Program-made: the position numbers and the translations under genes
Part shown: in pieces, positions 1-8,638 of the stretch
How positions within the stretch are numbered: the first letter of the stretch is position 1
Layout of the letters: each line of letters opens with the position of its first letter
Assembly (NCBI RefSeq): GCF_030523985.1
Contig: NZ_JAUNHK010000035.1
Coordinates: 1-24,943, forward strand
DNA: 24,943 bases
From: Deinococcus sp.
GTDB taxonomy: Bacteria > Deinococcota > Deinococci > Deinococcales > Deinococcaceae
Reading direction: 5' to 3'
The notes under the pieces: generated by a model
Told to the model about the DNA's origin: nothing
The model's database searches: none
What the model saw: the letters and a program-made list of their open reading frames with translations, nothing else

Positions 1-59
1 CGGTGCTCAACGAGGTCGCCTACGCCCGCAGGCGACGGCTGGCCCGCAGCAGGGAATGA
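1..59 (+). CDS. 3' end of an unidentified gene (partial)
   Basis: The frame starting at base 3 is open from the window edge to a TGA at 57-59 and encodes an 18-residue tail, VLNEVAYARRRRLARSRE. The Arg-rich end with GC-rich third positions looks like a genuine C-terminus. The fragment is too short to assign a family. It converges on the DUF952 gene with about 40 nt between them and no obvious terminator. Confidence 0.45.
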   Translation, partial: VLNEVAYARRRRLARSRE

Positions 60-99
60 GGGCCGGATTCGCAGGGCAAGCCGGAAGCCGAGCGCCCGT

Positions 100-450
100 T
101 TAGCGCCACCGCTCCGGCAAGCTGAAGCGTCCTTCCTCCCCTGGCACGAAATCCAGTACCTCGGTCACGGCGTCCAGATTGAGGGGGCCGTACAGGTGCG
201 GAAAATGCAGGCTGCCCGGTTCGTATTCCTCGTAGTGCAGCGGCGCGGTCAGTCGGGACGGGTCAACCACCAGCAGCACCAATCCAGGCTGACCCAGAAA
301 AAGCGCGTTGGCAATGGAAAGCAGTTGCTCCGGCGTCGGCTCGGAAAAGTGGATAAACCCTTGCTTGTCCAGTGAAGGATGACGGTCTTCGCCCGCCCGC
401 TGCGCCGCGTTCCAGTCGTCCCGCGTGGTGATGTGGGTGACGGTCTTCAC
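100..450 (-). CDS. DUF952 family protein
   Basis: A 116-aa protein that I recognise as DUF952, a small domain of unknown biochemical role. It begins VKTVTHITTRDDW and has the family's typical core: a GFIHFSE segment about 30 residues in, a hydrophobic LVLLVVDPSRL strand, and a HFPHLYGPLNL motif towards the end. An in-frame ATG lies six codons upstream (468), but I prefer GTG at 450 because it overlaps the TGA of the upstream hydrolase in a 4-nt GTGA junction, the usual arrangement for translational coupling. The gene is therefore the second of a two-gene operon. The family call is good; the function is unknown. Confidence 0.8.
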   Translation of the reverse strand: MKTVTHITTRDDWNAAQRAGEDRHPSLDKQGFIHFSEPTPEQLLSIANALFLGQPGLVLLVVDPSRLTAPLHYEEYEPGSLHFPHLYGPLNLDAVTEVLDFVPGEEGRFSLPERWR

Positions 451-1307
451 GCCTGCCGCGCCAGCCATTCGGCAGCGATAGGCCAGAGCACCTGCGACCC
501 ACGCTTGAAAAAGCCCATGTGCCCGATGCTGCCTAACCCATGTTCGGCGGGAATCAGGGTGCGCTTCTCGGCACGTGGGGCCAGTCCCGAAAAGACCCGC
601 AGCATGTCGTCCACGTTGGCATTGACGGCAATTTCATCGTCGCTGGCGTTGAGCCACAGACTGGGAATATCCAGCGTGTCGTAGCAGTGCTCCTGCACCT
701 CGCGCCCGAAGCCCGTTTCGACGTAGCCGCGCCCCAGACACCACCGCGCCCATTGCGCTCCGGCTTCACGCGGGAGCGGGCCACCCATGCCGACCAAGTC
801 GGTACGCGAAACACCCGTCAGCGCGTTGGACAGGGGAATGATGACCCGCATGAACAGTTCGGCCCTGGGGCGATAACTGGCGGGCATGTTGGCGATGCGC
901 CCTGACGAGCCCGCCACCGCCAGCAGCGAGGAAAGCCGCGCCGCATTCGGCATCAGCCCCGGCAATTGCCCGCCCGCGCTGTGGCCTATCAGGTGAGAGG
1001 TGGCCTGCGGAAACTGGCGGGTCAGTTCGTCCAGCGCAGCAGAGAGGTCATTCGTGCCCCAACTCACCAGCGACGCGGGACAGTCCCTGAGCCTCCCCGT
1101 CAGCGAGTCCCCCACGCCCTGAAAGTCAAAACTCAGGACGCCGTAGCCCTCGCCCACCAGATATTCGGCAAAGGCATGATAGAAGCGGCGGCCTATACCC
1201 GTGGCAGGCGCAATCAGCACCGCTTTTTTTGGCGGCTGAGACGGCATGTACAGGCTGGCGGCGAGGCCATGACCTGCGGGCGTGGCGATGCGGAGGGTGG
1301 TGGGCAT
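447..1307 (-). CDS. Alpha/beta hydrolase (COG4757-like)
   Basis: A 286-aa cytoplasmic alpha/beta-fold hydrolase without a signal peptide. The nucleophile elbow GHSAGG is at residues 108-113 (Ser110). The likely acid is in ASDDE (Asp223/224), and candidate catalytic histidines are His256 and His263 in the AEHGLGSIGHMGFF region. The segment LSFDFQGVGDS at about 58-68 is the usual post-beta3 region of serine-aminopeptidase-like (S33) esterases. The substrate cannot be read from sequence. ATG 1307 has no Shine-Dalgarno, but AATACT lies 6 nt upstream, so the mRNA could be leaderless. The gene is divergent from the lipoprotein at 1397 and coupled to the DUF952 gene downstream. Confidence 0.85.
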   Translation of the reverse strand: MPTTLRIATPAGHGLAASLYMPSQPPKKAVLIAPATGIGRRFYHAFAEYLVGEGYGVLSFDFQGVGDSLTGRLRDCPASLVSWGTNDLSAALDELTRQFPQATSHLIGHSAGGQLPGLMPNAARLSSLLAVAGSSGRIANMPASYRPRAELFMRVIIPLSNALTGVSRTDLVGMGGPLPREAGAQWARWCLGRGYVETGFGREVQEHCYDTLDIPSLWLNASDDEIAVNANVDDMLRVFSGLAPRAEKRTLIPAEHGLGSIGHMGFFKRGSQVLWPIAAEWLARQA

Positions 1308-1361
1308 AGGGTCAGTATTTCAGGAGGGGACGCTTCCCACAGACGCCCCTGACTCCACCAT

Positions 1362-1390
1362 TTGACACGCCATTATTGATAATCTATTCT
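1362..1390 (+). promoter_or_regulatory. Sigma-70-type promoter of the 1397 lipoprotein
   Basis: A perfect TTGACA (1362-1367) is followed by a 17-bp spacer and TATTCT (1385-1390, 4/6 match). The expected start of transcription, about 7 nt further on, falls on the GTG at 1397, which predicts a leaderless or nearly leaderless mRNA. It is the best-formed two-box promoter I see in the window. Confidence 0.65.
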
Positions 1391-1395
1391 CAATA
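1374..1395. promoter_or_regulatory. Probable operator: inverted repeat TATTGA-N10-TCAATA
   Basis: Perfect 6-bp half-sites (1374-1379 and 1390-1395) flank 10 bp that contain the start of the -10 region. The dyad lies in an AT-rich island and covers the span from just upstream of -10 to the transcription start, where a repressor would block polymerase. The regulator is unknown; the GATAAT content is loosely reminiscent of Fur-family sites but is not a convincing match. Confidence 0.4.
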
Positions 1396-1396
1396 G

Positions 1397-1972
1397 GTGA
1401 AAAGATTGATGATGCTCCTCCCAGCCACTGTTTTGGCTTCCTGCAACACTGCGCCAAAGACTCCTGCGCCTGCGGCAACGACGACCACCGAAGCCGCACC
1501 GACCTTCCCCAACCTGTCGGGCACTTGGAAGATGGAGATTTTCAGCAGGGCCCAGGAACGCGATATGGGCACCCCCAACCTCGCCGGAACGCTCACGCTG
1601 AAGTCTGAGAAGCCCGAACAGGTCAGCGGGCAATACGTCGCCACGGTTCGCGACGACCAGTTCAAGGCCAACCCCAACGATGCGCGCCGCTTGACCTACA
1701 AGGTGGATTCCGGCTTCTGGAGCGCCAGCAAGCAGTGGCAAAGCGACCAGCAGACTTGGTACACCAACGAGCAACTTTCTTTTACCCTGCGCCCCACCCA
1801 GCTTGAAATCGGCGGCGTCGCGCAGGAAGAAGGCTTTCCCATCAATCTGCAATGCAGAATCTTCACCAAGAGCCGCGTAGAAAAGCCGACCTCTGGCAAG
1901 GAAACCTATGTGCTGACCTGCGTGACCGAGGACAAGCAGCTCAAGCTGGACGCCTGGGTAGAAAAGCAGTAA
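1397..1972 (+). CDS. Small secreted lipoprotein, function unknown
   Basis: A 191-aa protein with a short lipoprotein signal (VKRLMMLLPATVLASC, lipobox LASC, Cys16), then a Pro/Ala/Thr linker to about residue 38, then a beta-rich domain starting NLSGTWKMEIF. The C-terminal part has Cys residues in LQCRIF and VLTCVTE that could pair. It should be exported and lipid-anchored. GTG 1397 keeps the Lys-Arg needed for a signal n-region and coincides with the predicted transcription start. An alternative ATG at 1409 has AGGTGA 8 nt upstream but would leave an unusually short signal. I do not recognise a specific family; the fold could be lipocalin-like. Confidence 0.75.
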   Translation: MKRLMMLLPATVLASCNTAPKTPAPAATTTTEAAPTFPNLSGTWKMEIFSRAQERDMGTPNLAGTLTLKSEKPEQVSGQYVATVRDDQFKANPNDARRLTYKVDSGFWSASKQWQSDQQTWYTNEQLSFTLRPTQLEIGGVAQEEGFPINLQCRIFTKSRVEKPTSGKETYVLTCVTEDKQLKLDAWVEKQ

Positions 1973-1984
1973 TACGCCTCAGAG

Positions 1985-2026
1985 AGAAGAAGGACAGCCC
2001 CCTCGTCGGAAAGCCGTCCTTCTTCT
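1985..2026. terminator. Bidirectional hairpin terminator
   Basis: A perfect 11-bp stem, AGAAGAAGGAC (1985-1995) with GTCCTTCTTCT (2016-2026), and a 20-nt loop. It sits exactly between the convergent stops of the lipoprotein (1972) and the acetyltransferase-like gene (2027). There is only a short T-rich tail, so efficiency is uncertain. Confidence 0.65.
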
Positions 2027-3007
2027 TTAGGTCTGACTCGGCACGGCGTCCACACCCACCCACAGTTGCCGCCCCACCCGCTCCCGACCTGCCGCTGCTG
2101 CCGTTCGCAAAGCTGCATGATTGCTGCTGTGAATGGTGCCGTGCAGCGCGTCCCCTGGTTGCGAGTGCGGCAGGAGACAGTGCGCCAGATGCCACTGGAC
2201 CACCCGCCCCAGCCCTTGCCCCCGCGCTTGGGCGTATAAAAACATCTCCTGCACCACGAAGCCGCGCAGCCCGAAGGCCGTGTCACGGTAGACAGCAGCC
2301 AGACCAGAGCGCACGCCATCCAGCCAGACTTCGAAGGCAAGGCCCGCTTGCACGGTATCGGTCAAATCCTCCTGAGCAGCAGCGTCGGCATACTCGGCGT
2401 GCTGTGGGTTTTGGGCGTGCAGGTCGGCATATTCACGGGCGTATTCGGGATAAAAGTCCAGATTGGGAGCGGGCCGCAAGCTGAGGCGCTCGGCGTGCTG
2501 GGGCTGCGGCTGCTTCGCCATCTCTGCCACCAATCCCGCCACCACCGAAAAGTCCCAGTAGGAGCCAGCGGGCAGCCGTTCCAGTGCCATTTCTTGCCCT
2601 TCGGGAATCCAGAACCGCACATGCTGGGGCGCGAACGCCGCGTAACGGGCCGCCAGTTGCTGTGCGATCTGTACAGCTTCGGCCTCACCCCTGGGCGGCT
2701 GGGTTAGGGCCACCGCGTCTACAAACGGGCGCGAAGTGTCGCCGCCGCGAATGCGAATGCCCGTGAGCGCCTGCCCGCCACCCACCAGCGTCCAGAGGTG
2801 GTTGAGGTACTCGGCGGGGTCGGAGACAATGGGCCAGTAATTCTGATAGCCCGCTGCAAATTCGCTGTCGTTGAGGCGTTCTAGCTCGGGGCGCAACGAC
2901 TCGCGCCAATTGGCCTGGGCTTCGGCGTAGGTCAGCCAGTCGGGGCGGCGGTGGCTTAAGACATCAACAAAACGTTCCGCGCTGGGCGGCAAAACAACAT
3001 CTGACAA
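2027..3007 (-). CDS. GNAT-type N-acetyltransferase-like protein
   Basis: A 326-aa protein. The C-terminal ~110 residues look like a GNAT acyl-CoA-binding domain: the strand/loop QEMFLYAQARGQGLGRVV carries the Q/RxxGxG/A pyrophosphate loop at 262-267 (RGQGLG), and the later SSNHAALRTAAAAGR matches the Asn-and-helix B motif. The N-terminal two thirds may be a degenerate second GNAT unit (WDFSVVAGLVAEM at about 151-163), but this is uncertain. The start must be TTG at 3007: no ATG or GTG exists in this frame before an upstream stop, and AGGAGA sits 6 nt upstream. The 5' end is overlapped out of frame by a leader ORF (2956-3069). Substrate unknown. Confidence 0.75.
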   Translation of the reverse strand: MSDVVLPPSAERFVDVLSHRRPDWLTYAEAQANWRESLRPELERLNDSEFAAGYQNYWPIVSDPAEYLNHLWTLVGGGQALTGIRIRGGDTSRPFVDAVALTQPPRGEAEAVQIAQQLAARYAAFAPQHVRFWIPEGQEMALERLPAGSYWDFSVVAGLVAEMAKQPQPQHAERLSLRPAPNLDFYPEYAREYADLHAQNPQHAEYADAAAQEDLTDTVQAGLAFEVWLDGVRSGLAAVYRDTAFGLRGFVVQEMFLYAQARGQGLGRVVQWHLAHCLLPHSQPGDALHGTIHSSNHAALRTAAAAGRERVGRQLWVGVDAVPSQT

Positions 3008-3069
3008 GGCAGTTCTCCTGAGACAAAGAGGGCGTTGGGGCTAGAGCGGGCAAAAACTTGAGTCGCCAT
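2956..3069 (-). CDS. 37-codon leader ORF overlapping the acetyltransferase start
   Basis: ATG at 3069 is preceded by AAGGAGGT with 5-nt spacing, the strongest Shine-Dalgarno in the window. The ORF begins MATQVFARSSPNALF and ends NVLLMS, stopping 52 nt inside the next gene in a different frame. It could be a translated regulatory leader, a coupling peptide, or the true 5' end of the acetyltransferase separated from it by a frameshift or sequencing error. It resembles nothing I know. Confidence 0.45.
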   Translation of the reverse strand: MATQVFARSSPNALFVSGELPCQMLFCRPARNVLLMS

Positions 3070-3238
3070 AGGCAACCTCCTTGTGACTGGGAGAAAGGCC
3101 GCGAGATGAGGCCGTAGGGGGAAAGTATACGTGATGCCGATTACTGAATAAGCGCAGAACGCGGAACGCTTAAACGCCGAGGCCACTTATAAAAAGGCGT
3201 TTTGACGTTTCCACGTTTGACCTTCCCACAACCGAGAT

Positions 3239-3781
3239 TTAAGGCTCTACCCGCCAGCGCAGCCGCGCAAACTCTCCGTACTGGCGGGCCTCGACTAGTC
3301 GCAGCCGAGGCCACAGCACTTCACGCGGAAGCACGGGCGCACCGCCCGCAAGGGCGACGGGAGCCACGTCCAGCACGAGTTCATCCAGCGCCCCCGCCGC
3401 CAAAAATTGCCCTGCGAGGTCGCCACCGCCCTGAATCCAGACCGTGCCGCTTGCCGCCGCCTCCGTAATGGTGAGCAGATGTTCGGCAACGGGGCCGCGC
3501 AGAATCTGAACATTTGCGCCCTGTGGCGTGGGCAGCGGGCGAGTGCTGAACACGAACACAGGCTTTTCCCCGAAAAATTGCTGCCACTTGTGCGGCTGGG
3601 CCAGCAATTCTTCGTGCTGGAGCAGCCATTCGTAGGTGTGCGACCCCATCACCAGCGCCGTGTACTGAGGCGTGGGCGCGGCGTTTTGGTCGTGCGGGAC
3701 GGCAAACAGCCAGTCTAGCGAGTGCTGCGGGTCAGCCAGAAAGCCGTTGAGCGTGACAGCGGTGGCGTAGATGAAGGGCAT
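3239..3781 (-). CDS. RibD C-terminal/dihydrofolate-reductase-fold protein
   Basis: A 180-aa member of the DHFR-like family (COG0262, RibD_C). The N-terminus MPFIYATAVTLNGFLADP is the characteristic first strand; GSHTYEWLL corresponds to the M/GRxTYE segment, FVFSTRPLP to the next nucleotide-binding region, and VWIQGGGDLAGQFLAAGALDEL to the conserved GGG-x-L cofactor loop and following helix. It would be a cytoplasmic NAD(P)H-dependent reductase of unknown substrate; stand-alone members are seldom true DHFRs. I chose ATG 3781 because the protein begins there as the family does; the frame stays open further upstream but that part is not family-like. It is divergent from the toxin-antitoxin genes with 42 nt between them. 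Confidence 0.85.
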   Translation of the reverse strand: MPFIYATAVTLNGFLADPQHSLDWLFAVPHDQNAAPTPQYTALVMGSHTYEWLLQHEELLAQPHKWQQFFGEKPVFVFSTRPLPTPQGANVQILRGPVAEHLLTITEAAASGTVWIQGGGDLAGQFLAAGALDELVLDVAPVALAGGAPVLPREVLWPRLRLVEARQYGEFARLRWRVEP

Positions 3782-3795
3782 AGGAAGCCATTTTC

Positions 3796-3825
3796 CCACA
3801 TATTGATGTGGTATTTTTTCCACAT
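3796..3825. promoter_or_regulatory. Antitoxin promoter with embedded CCACAT operator
   Basis: A 16-bp dyad, CCACAT-ATTG-ATGTGG (3796-3811), abuts an extended -10 (TG at 3809-3810, TATTTT at 3812-3817). A third CCACAT (3820-3825) runs into the ATG at 3824, which is 6 nt after the -10. Both direct copies follow T-rich tracts (3791-3794 and 3814-3819). This is what an autorepressing ribbon-helix-helix antitoxin would bind, and it would also cover the start region of the divergent reductase. Confidence 0.6.
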
Positions 3826-4045
3826 GAAAACGGTGCAGATGACACTGGATGAGGCGCTGCTTTCGGCGGTAGACGAGGCCGCTGCGGTGGGCGGTGAAAC
3901 CCGCAGTGCCTTTATTCGGGCTGCGCTGCACGCCGAACTCAAGCGCCGCCGCGCCCTGATGGCTGAGGAAGCGCACCGCCAGAGCTACCTGTCTGGTCCC
4001 GAAGCCGACGCCCCTATGCCCAAGCGCCGCGCCTGGGGCGAGTAA
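3824..4045 (+). CDS. Ribbon-helix-helix antitoxin (MazE-type)
   Basis: A 73-aa protein. Residues 2-8 (KTVQMTL) form the DNA-binding ribbon and are followed by two helices (DEALLSAVDEAAA; TRSAFIRAALHAELKRRR), a standard CopG/Arc/MetJ RHH fold. Residues 46-73 form a polar tail typical of toxin-binding segments that are disordered when free. The frame is open further upstream, but ATG 3824 begins precisely at the RHH ribbon and lies 6 nt after an extended -10, so it is probably leaderless. Its stop overlaps the toxin start (TAATG). It would neutralise the toxin and repress its own promoter through the CCACAT dyad. Confidence 0.85.
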   Translation: MKTVQMTLDEALLSAVDEAAAVGGETRSAFIRAALHAELKRRRALMAEEAHRQSYLSGPEADAPMPKRRAWGE

Positions 4046-4371
4046 TGCCGCAGCCCAGACGCGGCGACATCTACTGGTGCGAACTGGACAAACCGCGCCC
4101 CGTCGTTATCCTGACCAGAGACGCGCTGATTGCCCACCTGCACAGCGTCACCGTGGCCCCGTTGACCACGCGGGTACGCGGCATTGCCTCGCAGGTGATG
4201 CTGGAAACCTTTGACGGCGTACCCGAACGCAGCGCCATTTCGCTGGACAACATTCAGACGGTGTACAAGGAAGATTTGGGCGAGTTCATCACGTCGCTGT
4301 CCACCTTCCGCCTGAAAGAGTTGGAGCGGGCAGCGCTATTTGCATTGGAGTTGGACAAGTTCGGGGAGTAA
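4045..4371 (+). CDS. mazF: MazF-family endoribonuclease toxin
   Basis: A 108-aa MazF/PemK toxin, full length for the family. Visible motifs are RGDIYWCELD (6-15), RPVVILTRD (18-26), VAPLTTRVRG (about 37-46), the basic-acidic region around RSAISLDNIQTV (about 62-73) and the terminal helix LKELERAALFALELD. The first loop is short, with only two residues between ELD and the RP strand, as I remember for mycobacterial MazF6-type proteins, which also pair with RHH antitoxins. It should cleave single-stranded RNA at a short specific sequence that cannot be predicted. It is translationally coupled to the antitoxin and meets the 4375 gene tail to tail with a 3-nt gap. Confidence 0.9.
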   Translation: MPQPRRGDIYWCELDKPRPVVILTRDALIAHLHSVTVAPLTTRVRGIASQVMLETFDGVPERSAISLDNIQTVYKEDLGEFITSLSTFRLKELERAALFALELDKFGE

Positions 4372-4374
4372 CGG

Positions 4375-5061
4375 CTAGAAGTCCAAACTCTCGGGCGGCT
4401 CATTTTGCCGAGTGTTGCGGTTGGCCCACCACGCCTGCCATTCAGCTTTCAGATTGTTGGGCAGATCGTTGCGGTTCAGGTTGGCAGCAGCGTCTTCTAC
4501 CACAGGCGCAAGACTGCCCGTATAGAAATCAATCAAGGGTGGCGTTGACCATAGCGTCCCCGCCCACTGCTGTCCCGTCGCAAAGGCCATCAATGCCAGA
4601 ATGCGCTGCACAATGCTAAGCCCCTGCTGTGTACTGTCATCCTGCATTCTGAGTTGCGCGGGGAGATGCGGCAACAAATCAGCCAGCGCCGCGTCGTAAG
4701 CTGCCAAAGTTTCGGTATCCAAATACGGCTTGAGGTGAGGTTCAAACCGTGGCCTAGACTGCTCAATTGCGACCAAATTGGAGAGCATTAGCCAGTGATT
4801 CAACTGGGGAAACCGCGCCACTACCTCACACAGCACGGGCACGGCGACATAAGTGGCGGGGTAAATGTCGCCCTGATGCCAGATTTGCGCCCAGATGCGT
4901 TCATGCAAGGGAATCTGTTCGCCTTCGTAATAGCCTGGTTCGGGCGGCCAATCGTAATCTCCTGGCCCTTCCACCAGAATCCGCTCCAGGTACTCGGGCA
5001 ACTGCGGGTCGCCGTAGCAACTCTGCCTTAGCAATTCCAACTGGCGCGGCGTGAACGTCAT
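4375..5061 (-). CDS. Uncharacterised protein, HEAT-like helical
   Basis: A 228-aa soluble, mainly helical protein without signal or membrane segment. The stretch ERIWAQIWHQGDIYPATYVAVPVL (about 54-77) resembles the first repeat of small HEAT-repeat proteins I recall from actinomycetes, in which a W/L-x-x-xxHQGTVYPAT segment is typical. The rest alternates amphipathic helices (FPQLNHWLMLSNLVAIE; LQRILALMAFATG-like). No catalytic motif is visible. ATG 5061 has only a weak GGTGG upstream. It lies beside the toxin gene but on the other strand, so an immunity-type role is only a guess. It is separated by about 50 nt from the divergent uvrB start, so the uvrB operator could affect both. Confidence 0.7.
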   Translation of the reverse strand: MTFTPRQLELLRQSCYGDPQLPEYLERILVEGPGDYDWPPEPGYYEGEQIPLHERIWAQIWHQGDIYPATYVAVPVLCEVVARFPQLNHWLMLSNLVAIEQSRPRFEPHLKPYLDTETLAAYDAALADLLPHLPAQLRMQDDSTQQGLSIVQRILALMAFATGQQWAGTLWSTPPLIDFYTGSLAPVVEDAAANLNRNDLPNNLKAEWQAWWANRNTRQNEPPESLDF

Positions 5062-5085
5062 ACGCCACCCAGTCTACCTTTTCCC

Positions 5086-5102
5086 TTACGCCCATAGCGT
5101 AA
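5086..5102. promoter_or_regulatory. RDRM-type palindrome (DdrO operator) at uvrB
   Basis: TTACGC-CCATA-GCGTAA is a 17-bp palindrome with perfect 6-bp arms. It has the length and terminal TTA...TAA of the Deinococcus radiation/desiccation response motif, which DdrO binds and which is relieved by IrrE/PprI cleavage of DdrO after damage. It overlaps the uvrB -10 (5100-5105) by 3 bp and ends 10 bp before the ATG, a normal repressor position. Assignment is from memory of the consensus TTATGTCATTGACATAA. Confidence 0.75.
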
Positions 5103-5105
5103 AAT
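5100..5105 (+). promoter_or_regulatory. uvrB -10 element (TAAAAT)
   Basis: TAAAAT matches TATAAT at 5 of 6 positions and lies 7 nt before the uvrB ATG; no Shine-Dalgarno intervenes, so the mRNA is probably leaderless. No good -35 is present 17 bp upstream. Confidence 0.55.
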
Positions 5106-5112
5106 AACCCTT

Positions 5113-7124
<2,012 letters not shown>

Positions 7125-7128
<4 letters not shown>

Positions 7129-7961
7129 CCGAGTTGCCGACTTTCCCGGCGTTTCGCCTGACTTCCATGGGCGGGGCCGAACGCACGGAGAAAGTGGCGG
7201 CCGAGGAACCTCTCGAACTGCGCCTCTGCCTGCCGGACGGCCCTTTGACCCTGGCCGTATTGATGCGAACCCCTGGTGACGACGCTGCCCTTTTGCGGGG
7301 TTGGCTGGTGTCGGAAGGGGTGCTGCCGGAAACGTTCGACCTCCTGCCAGACGAAGAAAACCCGAACCTCTGGTACTTGCACACGCCCGAATCCGAGAAG
7401 GTGGCAGGGGCAGCGCGACTGGCCGTATCGTCGAGCGCGTGTGGCGTTTGCGGTACAGGCAGCATTGAACGGCTGTCGCTCCGGGTAGGGGCACCGAGTT
7501 GGACGGCAGGCCTCCTTGCTCCCGAACTGATCTATGCCCTTCCCGACAGACTCTTGCAGGGGCAAAAAGCCTTCCGCGACACAGGCGGAACACATGGCGC
7601 GGCGCTCTTTTCGGCGGCGGGCGACCTGCTGAGCGCCGCCGAGGACGTAGGCCGCCACAACGCTGTAGACAAGGTGGTGGGCACCCTGTTCGGCAGCTTG
7701 CCGCTGAGCAACCATATCCTCTGCGTCAGCAGCCGCGCCGGGTTCGAAATCGTTCAGAAGGCCATCAGCGCAGGGATAGCCGTGGTGGTCAGCGTGGGGG
7801 CACCTACCAGCCTCGCCATAGATACGGCGCAGGTCTTCGGCGTCACCCTATGCGCTTTTACGCGCGAGGGACGCACCACCGTTTACAGCGGCATGGAGCG
7901 GCTTGGGGGGCGGGCGAAAGATGGTGTCGCCGACCGAAATGGCGACAGGGCACACCCCTGA
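7125..7961 (+). CDS. fdhD: Formate dehydrogenase accessory sulfurtransferase FdhD
   Basis: A 278-aa FdhD protein. FdhD transfers sulfur from IscS to the Mo-bis-MGD cofactor, which formate dehydrogenases need for activity. The sulfur-relay motif CGVCG is at residues 106-110 (Cys106, Cys109). Other family segments are EEPLELRL near 27, the FRDTGGTHGAALF and AEDVGRHNAVDKVVG motifs, and SSRAGFEIVQKA. GTG 7125 overlaps the uvrB TGA in a GTGA junction, so it is read from the uvrB transcript, an unexpected pairing that would put it under the DNA-damage operator unless it has its own promoter. Its client is presumably the facing 1015-aa dehydrogenase. Confidence 0.95.
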
Positions 7962-7996
7962 ACAGCAGATTCCACAAGAAGTCCAGTGTTCAGGGG
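7955..7996. terminator. Hairpin between convergent fdhD and DUF1641 gene
   Basis: A perfect 10-bp stem, CCCCTGAACA (7955-7964) with TGTTCAGGGG (7987-7996), and a 22-nt loop. The fdhD stop codon is inside the left arm. There is no T-run, so intrinsic termination is plausible but unproven. Confidence 0.5.
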
Positions 7997-8035
7997 CGGC
8001 GGCAAGTTGAGTTTTGGCACGAGCTTCAGGAAGCC

Positions 8036-8518
8036 TCAGCCGTGGGCTTCCCGCTCCTCGTTGGCCTCGCGTAAGCCAGCGCCCAGCCCTTTCAGAACCC
8101 CGAAGAGGGCACCGAGCGCGAGTTGGACGTCACGGTCCATCAACATTTTCGGCACTTCCAGTGGGCTGACTTTGGTGCCGTGTGCCGCAGCCAGGGCGCC
8201 TTGCTCGGCGGCGCTACTGACGCCCTGGGCAAACTGACGAATGTCGGCAGGGTGAAGGTTGCCCAGCATGCGGGCCAGTTCGATGACGGTACGCATGCCC
8301 AGCAGCACTTGGTCACTGCCCAGCGTTTTGAGCGCCCCCTCGGCCAAGCCTTCTCCACCACGCACCAGCTTGATGAGGAGTTCCAGTACGCCGTGCTCGT
8401 GCAGTTCGCGCAGCAGGGCCAAGCTCTCGGTCAAAGCTTCGGCAGAGTCGTGGGTGGCCGTGTCGAGTTGCTCCTGCGGCGTGGGCAGTCGGGGGGTGAA
8501 TTCTATGGGTTTTGCCAT
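8036..8518 (-). CDS. DUF1641 protein, formate-dehydrogenase associated
   Basis: A 160-aa helical protein of the DUF1641 family, of which Bacillus YrhD is the member I recall, encoded beside the formate dehydrogenase YrhE. The family segment is the hydrophobic helix-rich part LTESLALLRELHEHGVLELLIKLVRGGEGL followed by TVIELARMLGNL. I chose ATG 8518 (MAKPIEFTPRLP) because GGAG lies 7 nt upstream; a longer frame reaches 8626 but would put non-family sequence in front. It is the last gene of the formate cluster. A role as accessory or electron-transfer partner of the dehydrogenase is inferred only from this conserved neighbourhood. Confidence 0.85.
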   Translation of the reverse strand: MAKPIEFTPRLPTPQEQLDTATHDSAEALTESLALLRELHEHGVLELLIKLVRGGEGLAEGALKTLGSDQVLLGMRTVIELARMLGNLHPADIRQFAQGVSSAAEQGALAAAHGTKVSPLEVPKMLMDRDVQLALGALFGVLKGLGAGLREANEEREAHG

Positions 8519-8583
8519 GTGGGTTCTCCAGCACTGGATGAGAAGCGGTGGTCTGCACTCGGTCTGTGGGCCGTGCGCGGTGA

Positions 8584-8622
8584 GGCGTGAGCAGAGAAGG
8601 AGCCGGGGCGCTCCGTCACGCC
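8584..8622. other. Intercistronic hairpin between dehydrogenase and DUF1641 genes
   Basis: Outer arms GGCGTGA (8584-8590) and TCACGCC (8616-8622) enclose an inner stem GGAGC (8599-8603)/GCTCC (8610-8614). It lies between the two minus-strand genes, so it could attenuate or stabilise the distal message. Confidence 0.4.
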
Positions 8623-8638
8623 CCACCTTGCACGGGGC

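Noticed and set aside
3722..3823. N-terminal extension of the RHH antitoxin
   Set aside because: The extension would be antisense to the reductase and overlap the promoter dyad; ATG 3824 starts at the RHH ribbon.
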